64,000 nucleotides of DNA from contig DASVCS010000059.1 of NCBI GenBank assembly GCA_036381495.1, positions 89,333-153,332 on the forward strand, in the 5' to 3' direction. The notes beneath the pieces were generated by a model that searched no databases, was not told the DNA's origin, and saw nothing but the letters and a program-made list of their open reading frames with translations. This document shows positions 26,521 through 35,185 of the stretch, one piece after another (the stretch's first letter is position 1; every line of letters begins with the position of its first letter). The translations under genes and the position numbers were made by a program. Source of the DNA: DASVCS01 sp036381495 (GTDB lineage: Bacteria > Gemmatimonadota > Gemmatimonadetes > Longimicrobiales > RSA9).

Positions 26521-27612
26521 TCAATTCGTCAGCCGCAGATCCCGGAAGAATTCCCAGAACCGGTCCACGGCGACCCACCCGAGCGGGTTGTTGGCCCCGT
26601 TCGGATAGTTGTGGTCGAGACCCGCGAGGATGGCGAACTGGTGGCTGTTCCCCCGGTCCGGGTTCCCGGCCGCCGGCTCGCTCCACTGGAAGTGCACGAG
26701 CGTGTTCTCCTCCCGGACGTCGTAGCGATCCCAGTCCAGCGCGTAGGCATCGACCTGGGATTGCATGCACCGGGCGAGCGGGGCGATGGCGAGGATGGAA
26801 TCGGCATCGAGCGGCATGCTCTCGAGCTCGGGCCCGCCCTGTTGCGCGATGAGCCCGAGGATCTTGTGATCGGCCGCGCCGAACACCTGGAACGTGTTCC
26901 GCGGCGGCGCGCTCGTCCAGTCGGCGTCCACCGGGTCGCAGAATCCCCCGCCGACGTACGCGAACGCGGCGATGCGGTCGGTCGCCTCGATGGCGAGCCG
27001 CGAGGTGAAGGTGGCGCCGTTGGAGAAGCCGGACGCGTACAGGCGTTCGGGATCCGCGCGGGCGAGGGCCACGAGGTCATCCAGCATGGCGCGTGCGAAG
27101 CCGACGTCGTCCGCAGGCCACGGCGCGTCGTCGGGGTAGCCGTCCGGCCGCTGCTCGAGGTCCACCTCGTTGAGCAGGTTGAACTCGTTCCAGCGGGTCG
27201 TCCACCGGCCCTCGTCGAGCACGAAGTACTCGAGGCCGGTCGGGAAGACGGCGATCAGCCCGACCTCGTCCGCCTTCTCCTTCCACCGCGAGATCCGCAG
27301 GAACCGCTCGCCGTTGCCGCTGCCGCCGTGGAACATCAGGACTACGGGCGCCGGTGTCTCCGCCGTGAACGTGTAGCCGGGCGGGACATAGACCAGGTAC
27401 TCCCTCGGGTAGCCGTCCACCTCGACCGTGCGGCAGTTGACGCCCACGCCGTACGGATCCCCCGCCGCGCCCACGGCATCGCACGGCTCGGGGAGTTCCG
27501 CGGTGGGCTCGGCCGGATCGGAGTCGCAGGCCGTGGCCAGCGTCGCCAGGATCCAGAGCAGGAGCGCCGCTCGAGCGGCGGGATGGGCGTGAAGCGAGGT
27601 TCCGCCAGACAT
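26521..27612 (-). CDS. secreted alpha/beta hydrolase, PHB-depolymerase/feruloyl-esterase-like (paralog 2)
   Basis: A 363-residue lipoprotein; GGAGGAAT stands before the ATG at 27612. It is closely similar to paralog 1 along its length: LMFHGGSGNG, RISRWKEKADEVGLIAVFPT, the nucleophile elbow GFSNGAT and GLDHNYPNG at the His. Differences cluster in the lid-like region (EYFVLDEGRWTTRWNEFN against HYLIEDDRWATQWHDYY), which suggests divergent substrates after a tandem duplication. The shared motif lies 64 bp upstream. The motif copies were duplicated or kept together with the genes. Confidence 0.87.
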   Translation of the reverse strand: MSGGTSLHAHPAARAALLLWILATLATACDSDPAEPTAELPEPCDAVGAAGDPYGVGVNCRTVEVDGYPREYLVYVPPGYTFTAETPAPVVLMFHGGSGNGERFLRISRWKEKADEVGLIAVFPTGLEYFVLDEGRWTTRWNEFNLLNEVDLEQRPDGYPDDAPWPADDVGFARAMLDDLVALARADPERLYASGFSNGATFTSRLAIEATDRIAAFAYVGGGFCDPVDADWTSAPPRNTFQVFGAADHKILGLIAQQGGPELESMPLDADSILAIAPLARCMQSQVDAYALDWDRYDVREENTLVHFQWSEPAAGNPDRGNSHQFAILAGLDHNYPNGANNPLGWVAVDRFWEFFRDLRLTN

Positions 27613-27675
27613 TGGATTCCTCCACCGTGAATGGTCCGGATCGCACGTGCGACGGTGTGCGACCCCGGGATCAAT

Positions 27676-27702
27676 GGCGACGAAGGGGCGGCGAGGTGGA
27701 CA
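27676..27702 (-). promoter_or_regulatory. shared motif copy 3, TGTCCA-N14-CGTCGCC
   Basis: Minus strand, 64 bp before the ATG at 27612, followed by ATTGATC. It is one of two outward-facing copies in the same divergent intergenic region. Confidence 0.65.
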
Positions 27703-27804
27703 TCGGGCGCGTGGGCGGGGACGGGCCGGGCGCGGTCGCGCCGCGCGATGCACGGACCTCCGCCGGTCGCGCGCGAGACGCGGCGGGTCGTCGCGGGCGC
27801 GGAG

Positions 27805-27831
27805 TGTCCAACTCCGCCCCGGTTTGTCGCC
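27805..27831 (+). promoter_or_regulatory. shared motif copy 4, TGTCCA-N14-TGTCGCC
   Basis: Plus strand, 90 bp before the ATG at 27921 of the TolB-like lipoprotein gene. Confidence 0.6.
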
Positions 27832-27920
27832 CTGTTCCAATGGAGGCGAGGCAGGTCCGCCCTACGCGCCGCGCGTTCGGACCGACGCCGTTCGCCGATC
27901 GTCTTTCCGGAGTTGCGACA

Positions 27921-29477
27921 ATGCTTACACGAACCCACTTCGGCCTGCTGCTCTTGCCGCTGTTCCTCGCCTGCGGCGGCGACGACGACGCGGGGACCGG
28001 CCCCGGCCCGGATCCCGCGCACGGTGCGGCGGCGTCGCTCGAAATCTCGCCCGACGCCGCCACCCTCGCCGCGATCGGCGACACGGTCCGCCTCGAGGCC
28101 GAGGTGCGTGACCGGGACGGCGAGATCATGACGGATGCAGCCGTGGCCTGGCGCAGTCTGGATGACGATGTGGCGACGCTATCCGGTGCGGGCCGCGTGT
28201 CGGCGGTCGCCGAGGGCGTGGCGCGGATTGTGGCGATCTCCGGCTCGGCGGCCGACACGGCGACGGTCACGGTCGAGCAGGTTCCGGCGAGCGTGAAAGT
28301 GAGCCCTGCGGAGCTCCGTCTCGGCCGGGGCGACACCGCGCGACTGACCGCCGTGGTGCTGGACGCGAACGGGTTCGTGGTCGAGGGCGAGGATGCGGGA
28401 CTCGCCTGGTCCAGTGCCGACGAAGCGGTCGCCACGGTGGACTCGGCCGGGCTGGTCACGGCGACGGCGAACGGCGGCGCGACGCGGATCACGGCCACGT
28501 CCGGGGCGGCGCACGGCACCGCGGAGCTGAGCGTACTGGACCGGATCGCGTTCGTCAGCGACCGCGACGGCAATGAAGAGATCTACCTCATGTTCGCCGA
28601 CGGCGCCGATCAGAAGAACCTCACGAACCATTCCTACGAGGACCGCGACCCGGTCTGGTCGCCGGACGGGACGCGGATCGCCTTCGTGCAGGCGGGCGGC
28701 AACGACTACGAGATCCATGTCATGGATAGCGACGGTACCGATCGGACCAATCTCACGAACGCCGACGGTTACGACCACTCCCCCGTCTGGTCGCCGGGCG
28801 GCGGGAAGATCGCGTTCGTCAGCGACCGTGACGGCAACCAGGAGATCTACGCCATGAACGCCGATGGCAGCGACCCGACCAATCTGACGCAGCACGAGGA
28901 AATGGACGGCAATCCCGCGGGATCGCCGGACGGGACGCGGATCGCCTTCGAGAGCCGGCGCAGCGTGAGCTGGGACATATACGTCATGAACGCCGGCGGC
29001 GGCGATACGACGAACCTGACGGCGGGCGGCGGCACGGACACCGATCCCGTATGGTCGCCGGACGGTGACCGGATCGCATTCGTCCGTTACGTCATCGACA
29101 ACCTGGAGATCCATGTGATGGACGACGACGGCGGCAACCTGATCAATCTCACGAACGACGGCGGAGACGACGTCGACCCCGTCTGGTCACCCGACGGGAG
29201 CAAGATCCTGTTCGAGAGCGACCGCAGCGGCGACTGGGAGATCTACATCATGAACGCCGACGGCACCGGCGTGGTCAACCTCACGAACGCCCCCGGCGGA
29301 GACGACGTCGACCCCGCCTGGTCACCGGACGGGACGCGGATCGCCTTCGTGAGCGACCGCGATGGCGACCTCGAGATCTACGTCATGAACGCCGACGGCG
29401 GCGAGCAGACCAATCTCACGAACGACGCTCGCGGCGACGACACCGCCCCGCGATGGCAGCCATGGCGGACGCCGTAG
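27921..29477 (+). CDS. lipoprotein with two Big_2-like Ig domains and a TolB-like PD40 propeller
   Basis: A 518-residue protein from ATG 27921 behind CCGGAG. The signal peptide ends LPLFLACGG. Two Ig-like domains of the bacterial Big_2 type follow (LEISPDAATLAAIGDTVRLE and VKVSPAELRLGRGDTARLTA), then seven PD40/WD40-like blades each reading IAFVSDRDGNEEIYLM or close to it, with DPVWSPDGTRIAF between blades. One blade has NPAGSPDG where a Trp is expected. This architecture is a surface-exposed binding propeller, not an enzyme. It is divergent from hydrolase paralog 2 and carries the shared motif. Confidence 0.87.
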   Translation: MLTRTHFGLLLLPLFLACGGDDDAGTGPGPDPAHGAAASLEISPDAATLAAIGDTVRLEAEVRDRDGEIMTDAAVAWRSLDDDVATLSGAGRVSAVAEGVARIVAISGSAADTATVTVEQVPASVKVSPAELRLGRGDTARLTAVVLDANGFVVEGEDAGLAWSSADEAVATVDSAGLVTATANGGATRITATSGAAHGTAELSVLDRIAFVSDRDGNEEIYLMFADGADQKNLTNHSYEDRDPVWSPDGTRIAFVQAGGNDYEIHVMDSDGTDRTNLTNADGYDHSPVWSPGGGKIAFVSDRDGNQEIYAMNADGSDPTNLTQHEEMDGNPAGSPDGTRIAFESRRSVSWDIYVMNAGGGDTTNLTAGGGTDTDPVWSPDGDRIAFVRYVIDNLEIHVMDDDGGNLINLTNDGGDDVDPVWSPDGSKILFESDRSGDWEIYIMNADGTGVVNLTNAPGGDDVDPAWSPDGTRIAFVSDRDGDLEIYVMNADGGEQTNLTNDARGDDTAPRWQPWRTP

Positions 29478-29606
29478 AACGGCGCACCAACCCCGTCGGC
29501 CGCGGGCGCTCCGCTTCCATCGTCCCCTCCCGACGGCGGAACCACCCGCCCCATCGTTCGTATTCCACCTTCACGAAGCCGTCAGCCTGGTCCGCGGGAG
29601 CTCGCC

Positions 29607-31331
29607 ATGTGGATGTGGATCGGAGTCGCAGTGTTCGCGTTCCTCGTCGTCGTCTTTTTCTACGACGTCGTGCAGCGGAAGCATGCCATCCTGCGCAACT
29701 ACCCCGTCATCGGACACCTGCGCTACATCCTCGAGTCGCTGGGACCGGAGCTGCGCCAGTACATCGTGACGAGCGATGACGAGGAGCGGCCGTTCACGCG
29801 CGACCAGCGGCGCTGGGTCTACGCATCGGCCAAGCGGCAGAACAACTATTTCGGTTTCGGCACGGACAACGACCTCGAGCTCGCGCCGCACCACCTGATC
29901 ATCAAGCACGCGGCGTTCCCACCGGCGGAGCTGCGGGCCGCGCCCGGGCCGTCCGCGAGCGCTGCCGGACCCTCCGCGCCCACGGCGAATGGCGCGGAGG
30001 GTCCCGCTCACGCGCGAACGACCGACGCGACGAAGGCGCCTGCGGGCACGGGTCCGCGCGTTGCAGACCCGCACGGATCGGCGAGCCCATCCGCACAGCC
30101 GCGCGAGCCGGCGCACGCAGATGGCCTCCACCGGCTTCCGTGCGCGAAGGTGCTGGGCCGGGCGCGTGGTCGGGCGCGGGCGTTCCGGCCGGAGTCCGTC
30201 GTCAACATCTCGGGGATGAGTTTCGGCTCGCTGAGCGCGGCGGCGGTCGAGGCGATGAACCGTGGCGCGAGGCTGGCGGGAAGCCTGCACAACACGGGTG
30301 AGGGCGGGATCTCGCCCTATCACCGGAAGGGCGCGGACCTGATCTGGCAGATCGGGACGGCGTACTTCGGCTGCCGGGACGAACGCGGCCGGTTCAGCAT
30401 GGAGCGGTTCCTGGAGGCGGTCGCCGCGAATCCGGTGCGCGCGATCGAGATCAAGCTGAGCCAGGGCGCGAAGCCGGGGCTGGGCGGCGTGCTCCCCGCC
30501 GCGAAGGTGACGAAGGAGATCGCGGCAATCCGACTCATCCCGCTCGGCCGGGACTGCATCAGTCCGGCGTACCACGCGGAGTTCTCGGATGCCGACGGCC
30601 TGCTGGACTTCGTCGAGCGGCTGGCGGAGGCGACGGGGCTGCCGGTCGGGATCAAGTCTGCGGTGGGCGAGCTGGGGTTCTGGCAGGAGCTGGCGCGCCT
30701 CATGGTGCGAGGGGACCGCGGCGTCGACTTCATCACGATCGACGGCGGCGAGGGCGGGACCGGCGCGGCGCCGCTGGTCTTCACGGACCATGTGGCACTG
30801 CCGTTCAAACTGGGGATGAGCCGCGTCTACCGGGTCTTCGCCGAGGCGGGTCTCCACGAGGACATCGTCTTCATCGGCTCGGGGAAGCTGGGGTTCCCGC
30901 AGACCGCGCTGGTCGCGTTCGCGCTCGGATGCGACATGGTCAACGTCGGCCGCGAGGCGATGCTCGCCGTGGGGTGCATCCAGGCCCAACGTTGCCACAC
31001 CGGCCGCTGCCCGACGGGCGTGGCGACGCAGAGCCGCTGGCTCATGCGCGGGCTGGACCCGACATCCAAGGCGGCGCGCGTCGCGAACTACATCTCCACG
31101 TTGCGCAAGGAGCTGGCGATGCTGAGCCGCGCGTGCGGCGTCGTGCACCCGGCGCTCGTGACGTGCGACCACATGGAGATCCTCGACGAGCGGTTCGGCG
31201 CCATGAACCTGTTCGACGTGTTCGGCTACGAACGGGAGTGGGGGCTGCCCTCGGAGGCCGACCGGGCGGAGATCCGGCGGATCATGGCGGGCGCGCCGCC
31301 GGCGGCCACGCCGGTCGTCGTTCACGGCTGA
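29607..31331 (+). CDS. FMN-binding glutamate synthase family protein, membrane anchored
   Basis: A 574-residue protein with an N-terminal membrane helix (WIGVAVFAFLVVVFFYDVV). The rest is the FMN/Fe-S synthase-like domain of GltB: NISGMSFGSLSAAAVEAMNR, HNTGEGGISPYH, the phosphate loop GGEGGTGAAP and the 3Fe-4S motif CX5CX4C (GCIQAQRCHTGRCPTGVATQ). It lacks the glutaminase domain, so by itself it is not a complete glutamate synthase; archaeal-type stand-alone members are known and mostly untested. About 65 Ala/Pro/Gly-rich residues (around 110-175) interrupt the domain and look like a recent expansion. GGGAG precedes the ATG. Confidence 0.88.
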   Translation: MWMWIGVAVFAFLVVVFFYDVVQRKHAILRNYPVIGHLRYILESLGPELRQYIVTSDDEERPFTRDQRRWVYASAKRQNNYFGFGTDNDLELAPHHLIIKHAAFPPAELRAAPGPSASAAGPSAPTANGAEGPAHARTTDATKAPAGTGPRVADPHGSASPSAQPREPAHADGLHRLPCAKVLGRARGRARAFRPESVVNISGMSFGSLSAAAVEAMNRGARLAGSLHNTGEGGISPYHRKGADLIWQIGTAYFGCRDERGRFSMERFLEAVAANPVRAIEIKLSQGAKPGLGGVLPAAKVTKEIAAIRLIPLGRDCISPAYHAEFSDADGLLDFVERLAEATGLPVGIKSAVGELGFWQELARLMVRGDRGVDFITIDGGEGGTGAAPLVFTDHVALPFKLGMSRVYRVFAEAGLHEDIVFIGSGKLGFPQTALVAFALGCDMVNVGREAMLAVGCIQAQRCHTGRCPTGVATQSRWLMRGLDPTSKAARVANYISTLRKELAMLSRACGVVHPALVTCDHMEILDERFGAMNLFDVFGYEREWGLPSEADRAEIRRIMAGAPPAATPVVVHG

Positions 31332-31544
31332 CGTCGGGCTCACCCGCATCGGCACGGATGCCGCCCCGAAGCACGCATCGAGCAACCCAACCCGGCATGA
31401 GTCCTCCACCCGCCTTTGGTGCACGCTGGAGCATGGAACGGCCGCCCGCGGGGGCGTACGTGCCCGCGGCCGAGTTTCGTTGCATTCGCCGCCCGGCGTA
31501 TGCCTTGCGTGCGGTCCGCCCGAGCGGCCGCGCGTGAGAACCCG

Positions 31545-33080
31545 ATGCCGAAGACCGAATCCACGCACCCGGAGGCGGCCCACCGCGCCGGCGCCCTGGT
31601 CCGCTGGCTGCGCGGGCAACGCCTGCTGCGCGGCCCGTTCCTCTTCACGGACTACTGGGCGAACGTGCTCCGGCTGGGCGGGATCATCCCGGAGCGGCAC
31701 GTCCGGGATGGGCTGATCGACCCGGCGCTCTTCCGGCTCGGGATCGACCGGCCGGACATCGAACTGCCGCGGTTCCGCCATTATCCGGTCCTCTTCATCG
31801 CGGCGCTGCTGCTCCTGCCGCTGCGCTCGTTCCGGCGGCTCAGTCGGTACTGGCCGAAATTCGAGCGCGGCGTGCGCGGCGAGGTGCGCGCCGCGCTGGA
31901 CCGCTACCGGCTCTCGCTCATCCCTGCCGGCCCCGGCCGGGTCCATGTCCGGAAGGGCGAGCACGTGCTGGCGCGCGACGTCCTCGACCCCTACCGCATC
32001 TCGGGGTTCTGTAGCCTCTTCTGGGCCGCGAACAAGATCCCGTTCGCGTCGCTGACCGCCATCCTGATCGTCGCGATCGCGGCGCCGCTCGTCAGCGCCG
32101 CCGGCTCGCTCGCCGTCGTCGAGGACTACTGGATCCCGGTCGGCGTGCCGCTCCTCGTCCTCCTCCTCTATCTCACCTTCCGCGACTGGGCGACCGCGCT
32201 GTTCGGCGCGCTCCCCCTCGTCTTCGGGCGCTACCTCCTCAGCATCATCGAGCCGGGCCGCGACGACTGGGCGCCGTTCTTCTGGTCGCTCGCCGGCCTC
32301 TTCGCGCTCTACCTGCTGGCCGACTGGTTCTTCCTGCCGCGCCCCGTCCCGCCGGCCCTCCTCCTCTACACCGCCGACGGGCCCGGGCGACCCTACGCCC
32401 GCGACCAGGACGCGCCCTACTGGCTCGAAGGCCGCTGCTATTGGGTCTGGCGATACCTCATCTTCTCGCCCGCGGAGCTGAACAAGTTCTGGGAGCGCGA
32501 CTGGGAGCGCGTCGACCTCTGGATCCGCGCGGACGGCGCCGACGCCGGCATGCTCGAATGGGTCGTGACCGACATGCACTACCGCGAGATCTGGATCCCC
32601 TACGCACGACTCGGGACGGACGAAACGCTCGCCGCGCACCGAACCGCCGCCATCGATGCCGTCCGCAGCGGCCGTTCCGGGATCTGGCTCCTCGAGGTCG
32701 ATGTCGACATCATCGTGCACTACCCGTTCTTCCGGACGGTGTCGTTCCTGCCGGAGACGGGCAGTCTCCCCGCCCGCAGCGTGCTGCACGCGCTCGGCGC
32801 GCTCTGGAAACGGGCGCGCGATGAGGACGTGGACGCGAATCTCCAGGCGCTGGACCGCGTGCGGCTGCGACTCGGGAAGGACATCCTGGGCGATGTGCCG
32901 GAAGTCGCGGTCCGGCGCGCATCGCGGCACCTGGTTTCACAGCCGTGGCGGTACTGGCGCTACCCGCTGGGCGCGGGGACACGCGAGGAAGCACGCCTCT
33001 ACGGCTACGAGGCGCCCGTGCCGCCGCCTGCGGCGGCGGACCCGGAGCTCCAGATCAAGGTGCGGGATGCACGTTCGTAA
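31545..33080 (+). CDS. unrecognised multi-pass membrane protein
   Basis: A 511-residue protein from ATG 31545. Five hydrophobic segments fall between about residues 75 and 265 (FIAALLLLPLRSF, ASLTAILIVAIAAPLVSAAG, VGVPLLVLLLYLTF, LFGALPLVFGRYLL, FFWSLAGLFALYLLADWFF). The C-terminal 250 residues are soluble and rich in Trp and Tyr (WVWRYLIFSPAELNKFWERD). I recognise no family. It follows the glutamate-synthase-like gene by 213 bp in the same direction. The stop codon lies 3 bp before a MITE-like element. Confidence 0.7.
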   Translation: MPKTESTHPEAAHRAGALVRWLRGQRLLRGPFLFTDYWANVLRLGGIIPERHVRDGLIDPALFRLGIDRPDIELPRFRHYPVLFIAALLLLPLRSFRRLSRYWPKFERGVRGEVRAALDRYRLSLIPAGPGRVHVRKGEHVLARDVLDPYRISGFCSLFWAANKIPFASLTAILIVAIAAPLVSAAGSLAVVEDYWIPVGVPLLVLLLYLTFRDWATALFGALPLVFGRYLLSIIEPGRDDWAPFFWSLAGLFALYLLADWFFLPRPVPPALLLYTADGPGRPYARDQDAPYWLEGRCYWVWRYLIFSPAELNKFWERDWERVDLWIRADGADAGMLEWVVTDMHYREIWIPYARLGTDETLAAHRTAAIDAVRSGRSGIWLLEVDVDIIVHYPFFRTVSFLPETGSLPARSVLHALGALWKRARDEDVDANLQALDRVRLRLGKDILGDVPEVAVRRASRHLVSQPWRYWRYPLGAGTREEARLYGYEAPVPPPAAADPELQIKVRDARS

Positions 33081-33083
33081 TAC

Positions 33084-33317
33084 CGGACCAGGTTTTACTT
33101 TTTCGATTCGTCTCAACGCGAAATCCATCTGCCCGTGTGCTGCCGAGCTCTGGTGTAGGCAATCGAGGCCGATCGCCGGCCGGGATGCCTCATGGCCGCG
33201 CCAGATCGCGCCGGATATCGGCGTTCAATGCGCGCCCGGTCCCGGCGTGGGGTCCATACCGAATCCGGCCAAACGTGTGACGGAATCGGTAAAATCGAAA
33301 AAGTAAAACCTGGTCCG
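33084..33317. mobile_element. MITE-like element with 25-bp perfect terminal inverted repeats
   Basis: The left end CGGACCAGGTTTTACTTTTT (33084-33108 in full) is matched exactly by its reverse complement at 33293-33317. The 234-bp unit has no coding frame. It sits between two convergent genes, 3 bp after one stop codon and 8 bp before the end of the other. I cannot define a target-site duplication with confidence. The T-rich arm could also terminate transcription. Confidence 0.65.
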
Positions 33318-33325
33318 CAATCGGC

Positions 33326-34240
33326 TCACCGCGTCGTCGTCCGCCCGGTCGGCGCCAGGATCTCGCCCGTGAAGTAGCGGGCGTCGTCGGAGGCGAGGAA
33401 GACGTAGCTGGGCGCGATCTCCGCCGGCTGTGCCGGGCGCTGCCAGAGGGTGTCGCCGCCGAAACGATCGACGTGCTCCTTGGTGAGCGTGGCGGGGATG
33501 AACGGTGTCCACACGGGCCCGGGCGCGACGCAGTTGACGCGGATCCCGCGATCGGCCAGGGCGTCGGCCAGTGATTTGGTCAGGACGTGGATTGCGCCCT
33601 TGCTCGCGGCGTAGTCGATGAGCGAGCGGTTCCCCTCGAGCGCCGTGACGGAGCCGGTGTTGATGATGACGCCGCCGCGATCCATGTGCTCGAGTGCGGC
33701 CTGCGCCATCCAGAGATAGGCGAAGACGTTGGTGCGGAAGGTCCGTTCGAGCTGTTCGACGGTGATGTCGGCCAGATCGGCGGTCTCGCACTCGAAGCCG
33801 GCGTTGTTGACGAGGACGTCGATGCGGACGAACTCATCCGCGGTGCGGCGCACGACGTCGCGGCAGTGCTCACGATCCGTGAGGTCGCCGTCGAAGGCGA
33901 GGGCGCGGCGGCCGGCCTCGCGGATCCAGCGGGCGGTCTCGCGGGCGTCGTCGTGCTCGTCGTAGTAGGCAATGGCGACGTCGGCGCCCTCACGGGCGAA
34001 CGCGATCGCGACCGCGCGGCCGATCCCGCTGTCGCCGCCGGTGATGAGCGCGGTCCGTCCTCCGAGGCGGCCGGAACCGCGATAGCTCTGCTCGCCGTGG
34101 TCGGGGACGGGCCGCATCGCGTCGGTCGTGCCGGGCCACGGCTGCGTCTGTGGCGGCGCGCCGCCTTTGGCCCGTTCCTCGGTGAGCGGATCGGGGTCCA
34201 CGTTCAATCCCGGGTGGCCTCGCGGCGTCTCTTCCGCCAT
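33326..34240 (-). CDS. SDR family oxidoreductase (general-stress-protein-39-like)
   Basis: A 304-residue short-chain dehydrogenase. After a 60-residue Pro-rich N-terminal extension typical of this subgroup (PPQTQPWPGTTDAMRPVPDH) comes the NAD(P)-binding motif TGGDSGIGRA, then VLVNNAGFE, the catalytic Ser in NTGSVTALEG and YAASK. NCVAPGPVWTPFIPAT closes the cofactor loop. Such proteins are frequent in stress regulons; substrates are not known. The gene ends close to the MITE-like element. Confidence 0.92.
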   Translation of the reverse strand: MAEETPRGHPGLNVDPDPLTEERAKGGAPPQTQPWPGTTDAMRPVPDHGEQSYRGSGRLGGRTALITGGDSGIGRAVAIAFAREGADVAIAYYDEHDDARETARWIREAGRRALAFDGDLTDREHCRDVVRRTADEFVRIDVLVNNAGFECETADLADITVEQLERTFRTNVFAYLWMAQAALEHMDRGGVIINTGSVTALEGNRSLIDYAASKGAIHVLTKSLADALADRGIRVNCVAPGPVWTPFIPATLTKEHVDRFGGDTLWQRPAQPAEIAPSYVFLASDDARYFTGEILAPTGRTTTR

Positions 34241-34310
34241 GCTGCCTCCCTCTCGCTGGAGCGGCTCGAGTGAACGGCTGCCGACGAAGGCATCCTGCAG
34301 CAGTCGTGCC

Positions 34311-34606
34311 GGGGGAGGGCTGGGGCTGGGGCTAGGGCTGGGGCTGGGGAGTGCCCGGGAGGGGGTGTGGTGGAGGAATGCCCGGGCAGGGCGGGGAACG
34401 GCCGGGAACGGGAGCGGGAACGTTTACGTTTACGGGGGACGGGATGCGAACGGCCGGGCACGGGAGCGGGGCGCCGAAGGAGGCCTCCGTTTCCACGTTC
34501 ACGGGTACGGGATGGGGGCGGCGCGGAGCGGGACGGAACCGCCGGGAGCGGGACTTCGGGCCGCGCACGCGCTCGCGCACGCGCACGGGAGGGGATCGGG
34601 GGGAGG
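34311..34606. repeat. R1 repeat copy c with G-quadruplex-prone start
   Basis: Begins with GGGCTGGGGCTGGGGCTAGG-type runs (34311-34350), then TGCCCGGGAGGGGGTGTGG, the exact 27-bp core at 34410-34436, a GAAGGAGGCCTCCGTTTCC block, a diverged second core near 34495-34518 and the CGCACGCGCTCGCGCACG block. The order is the same as in copies b and d. Confidence 0.8.
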
Positions 34607-34688
34607 AGCGGCCGGGCGGCCGGACCGCCGCGCACCGGCGGGCTGGCGGCCGGCGACTGATCGGCGAGCGGCCGCGGACGGCAGAGCA

Positions 34689-34957
34689 TGCCCGCGCGTG
34701 TGGAGAATGCGACCGGCAGACGGCCGATGCGCATGTCGGCAACCTCGGCCACCGGCGACCACGCCCGCGAGGGTGGAGAATGCGACAGACAGGCGGGCCG
34801 TAGCGGGTCCGTGTCGCGTTTTCGGCATATATTCCGGCAAACGCAACACGATCCGAGCGTAGAGAGACCGCGTGCTGCATTTCCCCGAATATTTCGGGGT
34901 TTTGTGACACGAACGCTCGGCAGGGGTCCAGGTTGTTGCATTCTCGGTACGCGGGCG
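34689..34957. repeat. short repeats around GTGGAGAATGCGAC
   Basis: Direct copies at 34689-34725 and 34762-34800 share CCCGCG, then GTGGAGAATGCGAC and a CAGxCGG tail. An inverted copy, GTTGCATTCTCGGTACGCGG, begins at 34934. Their purpose is not known. Confidence 0.5.
34811..34920 (+). ncRNA. candidate structured RNA with intrinsic terminator
   Basis: GTGTCGCGTTTTCGG pairs with CCGGCAAACGCAACAC around an AT-rich loop (34811-34849). Next, CCGAGCGT (34853-34860) pairs with ACGCTCGG (34913-34920), enclosing CCCCGAA-tat-TTCGGGG followed by TTTT (34883-34903). The last part is the only textbook intrinsic terminator in the window. It may be a small RNA or a leader/attenuator for SURF1, whose start is about 270 bp on. 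Confidence 0.35.
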
Positions 34958-35185
34958 GCGGCCGACGGCCCGCGCGATGCCGGAACAAAACGTGCCCACG
35001 CGAGATATTCGCGTACGGCGGACCGCCGTTCACATGCTGGACACGTGCGGCAGGATCGGCGAGCGCGGTGGGTCGCGCCGACGGTTCCCGAGGGCGCCGC
35101 GCGCGAGTTCGGGGCGGTCCCCGCGGGCGCACCGCGGGCTTCGCCGGCGGTTCCCGCGAGATTCGGGGCGCGGCCATTCGCGTCC

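Larger units (their letters stand above)
34241..35185. other. 945-bp intergenic region rich in repeats and hairpins
   Basis: No gene seen on either strand. It holds an R1 copy, short direct and inverted repeats built on GTGGAGAATGCGAC, and a nested hairpin region ending in a terminator-like stem, each listed separately. Confidence 0.6.

Noticed and set aside
29571..32930. A 1119-codon open frame on the minus strand
   Set aside because: It lies opposite the glutamate-synthase-like and membrane-protein genes, has an Arg/Ala/Pro-rich composition and no recognisable domain. Long antisense frames are expected at this GC content.
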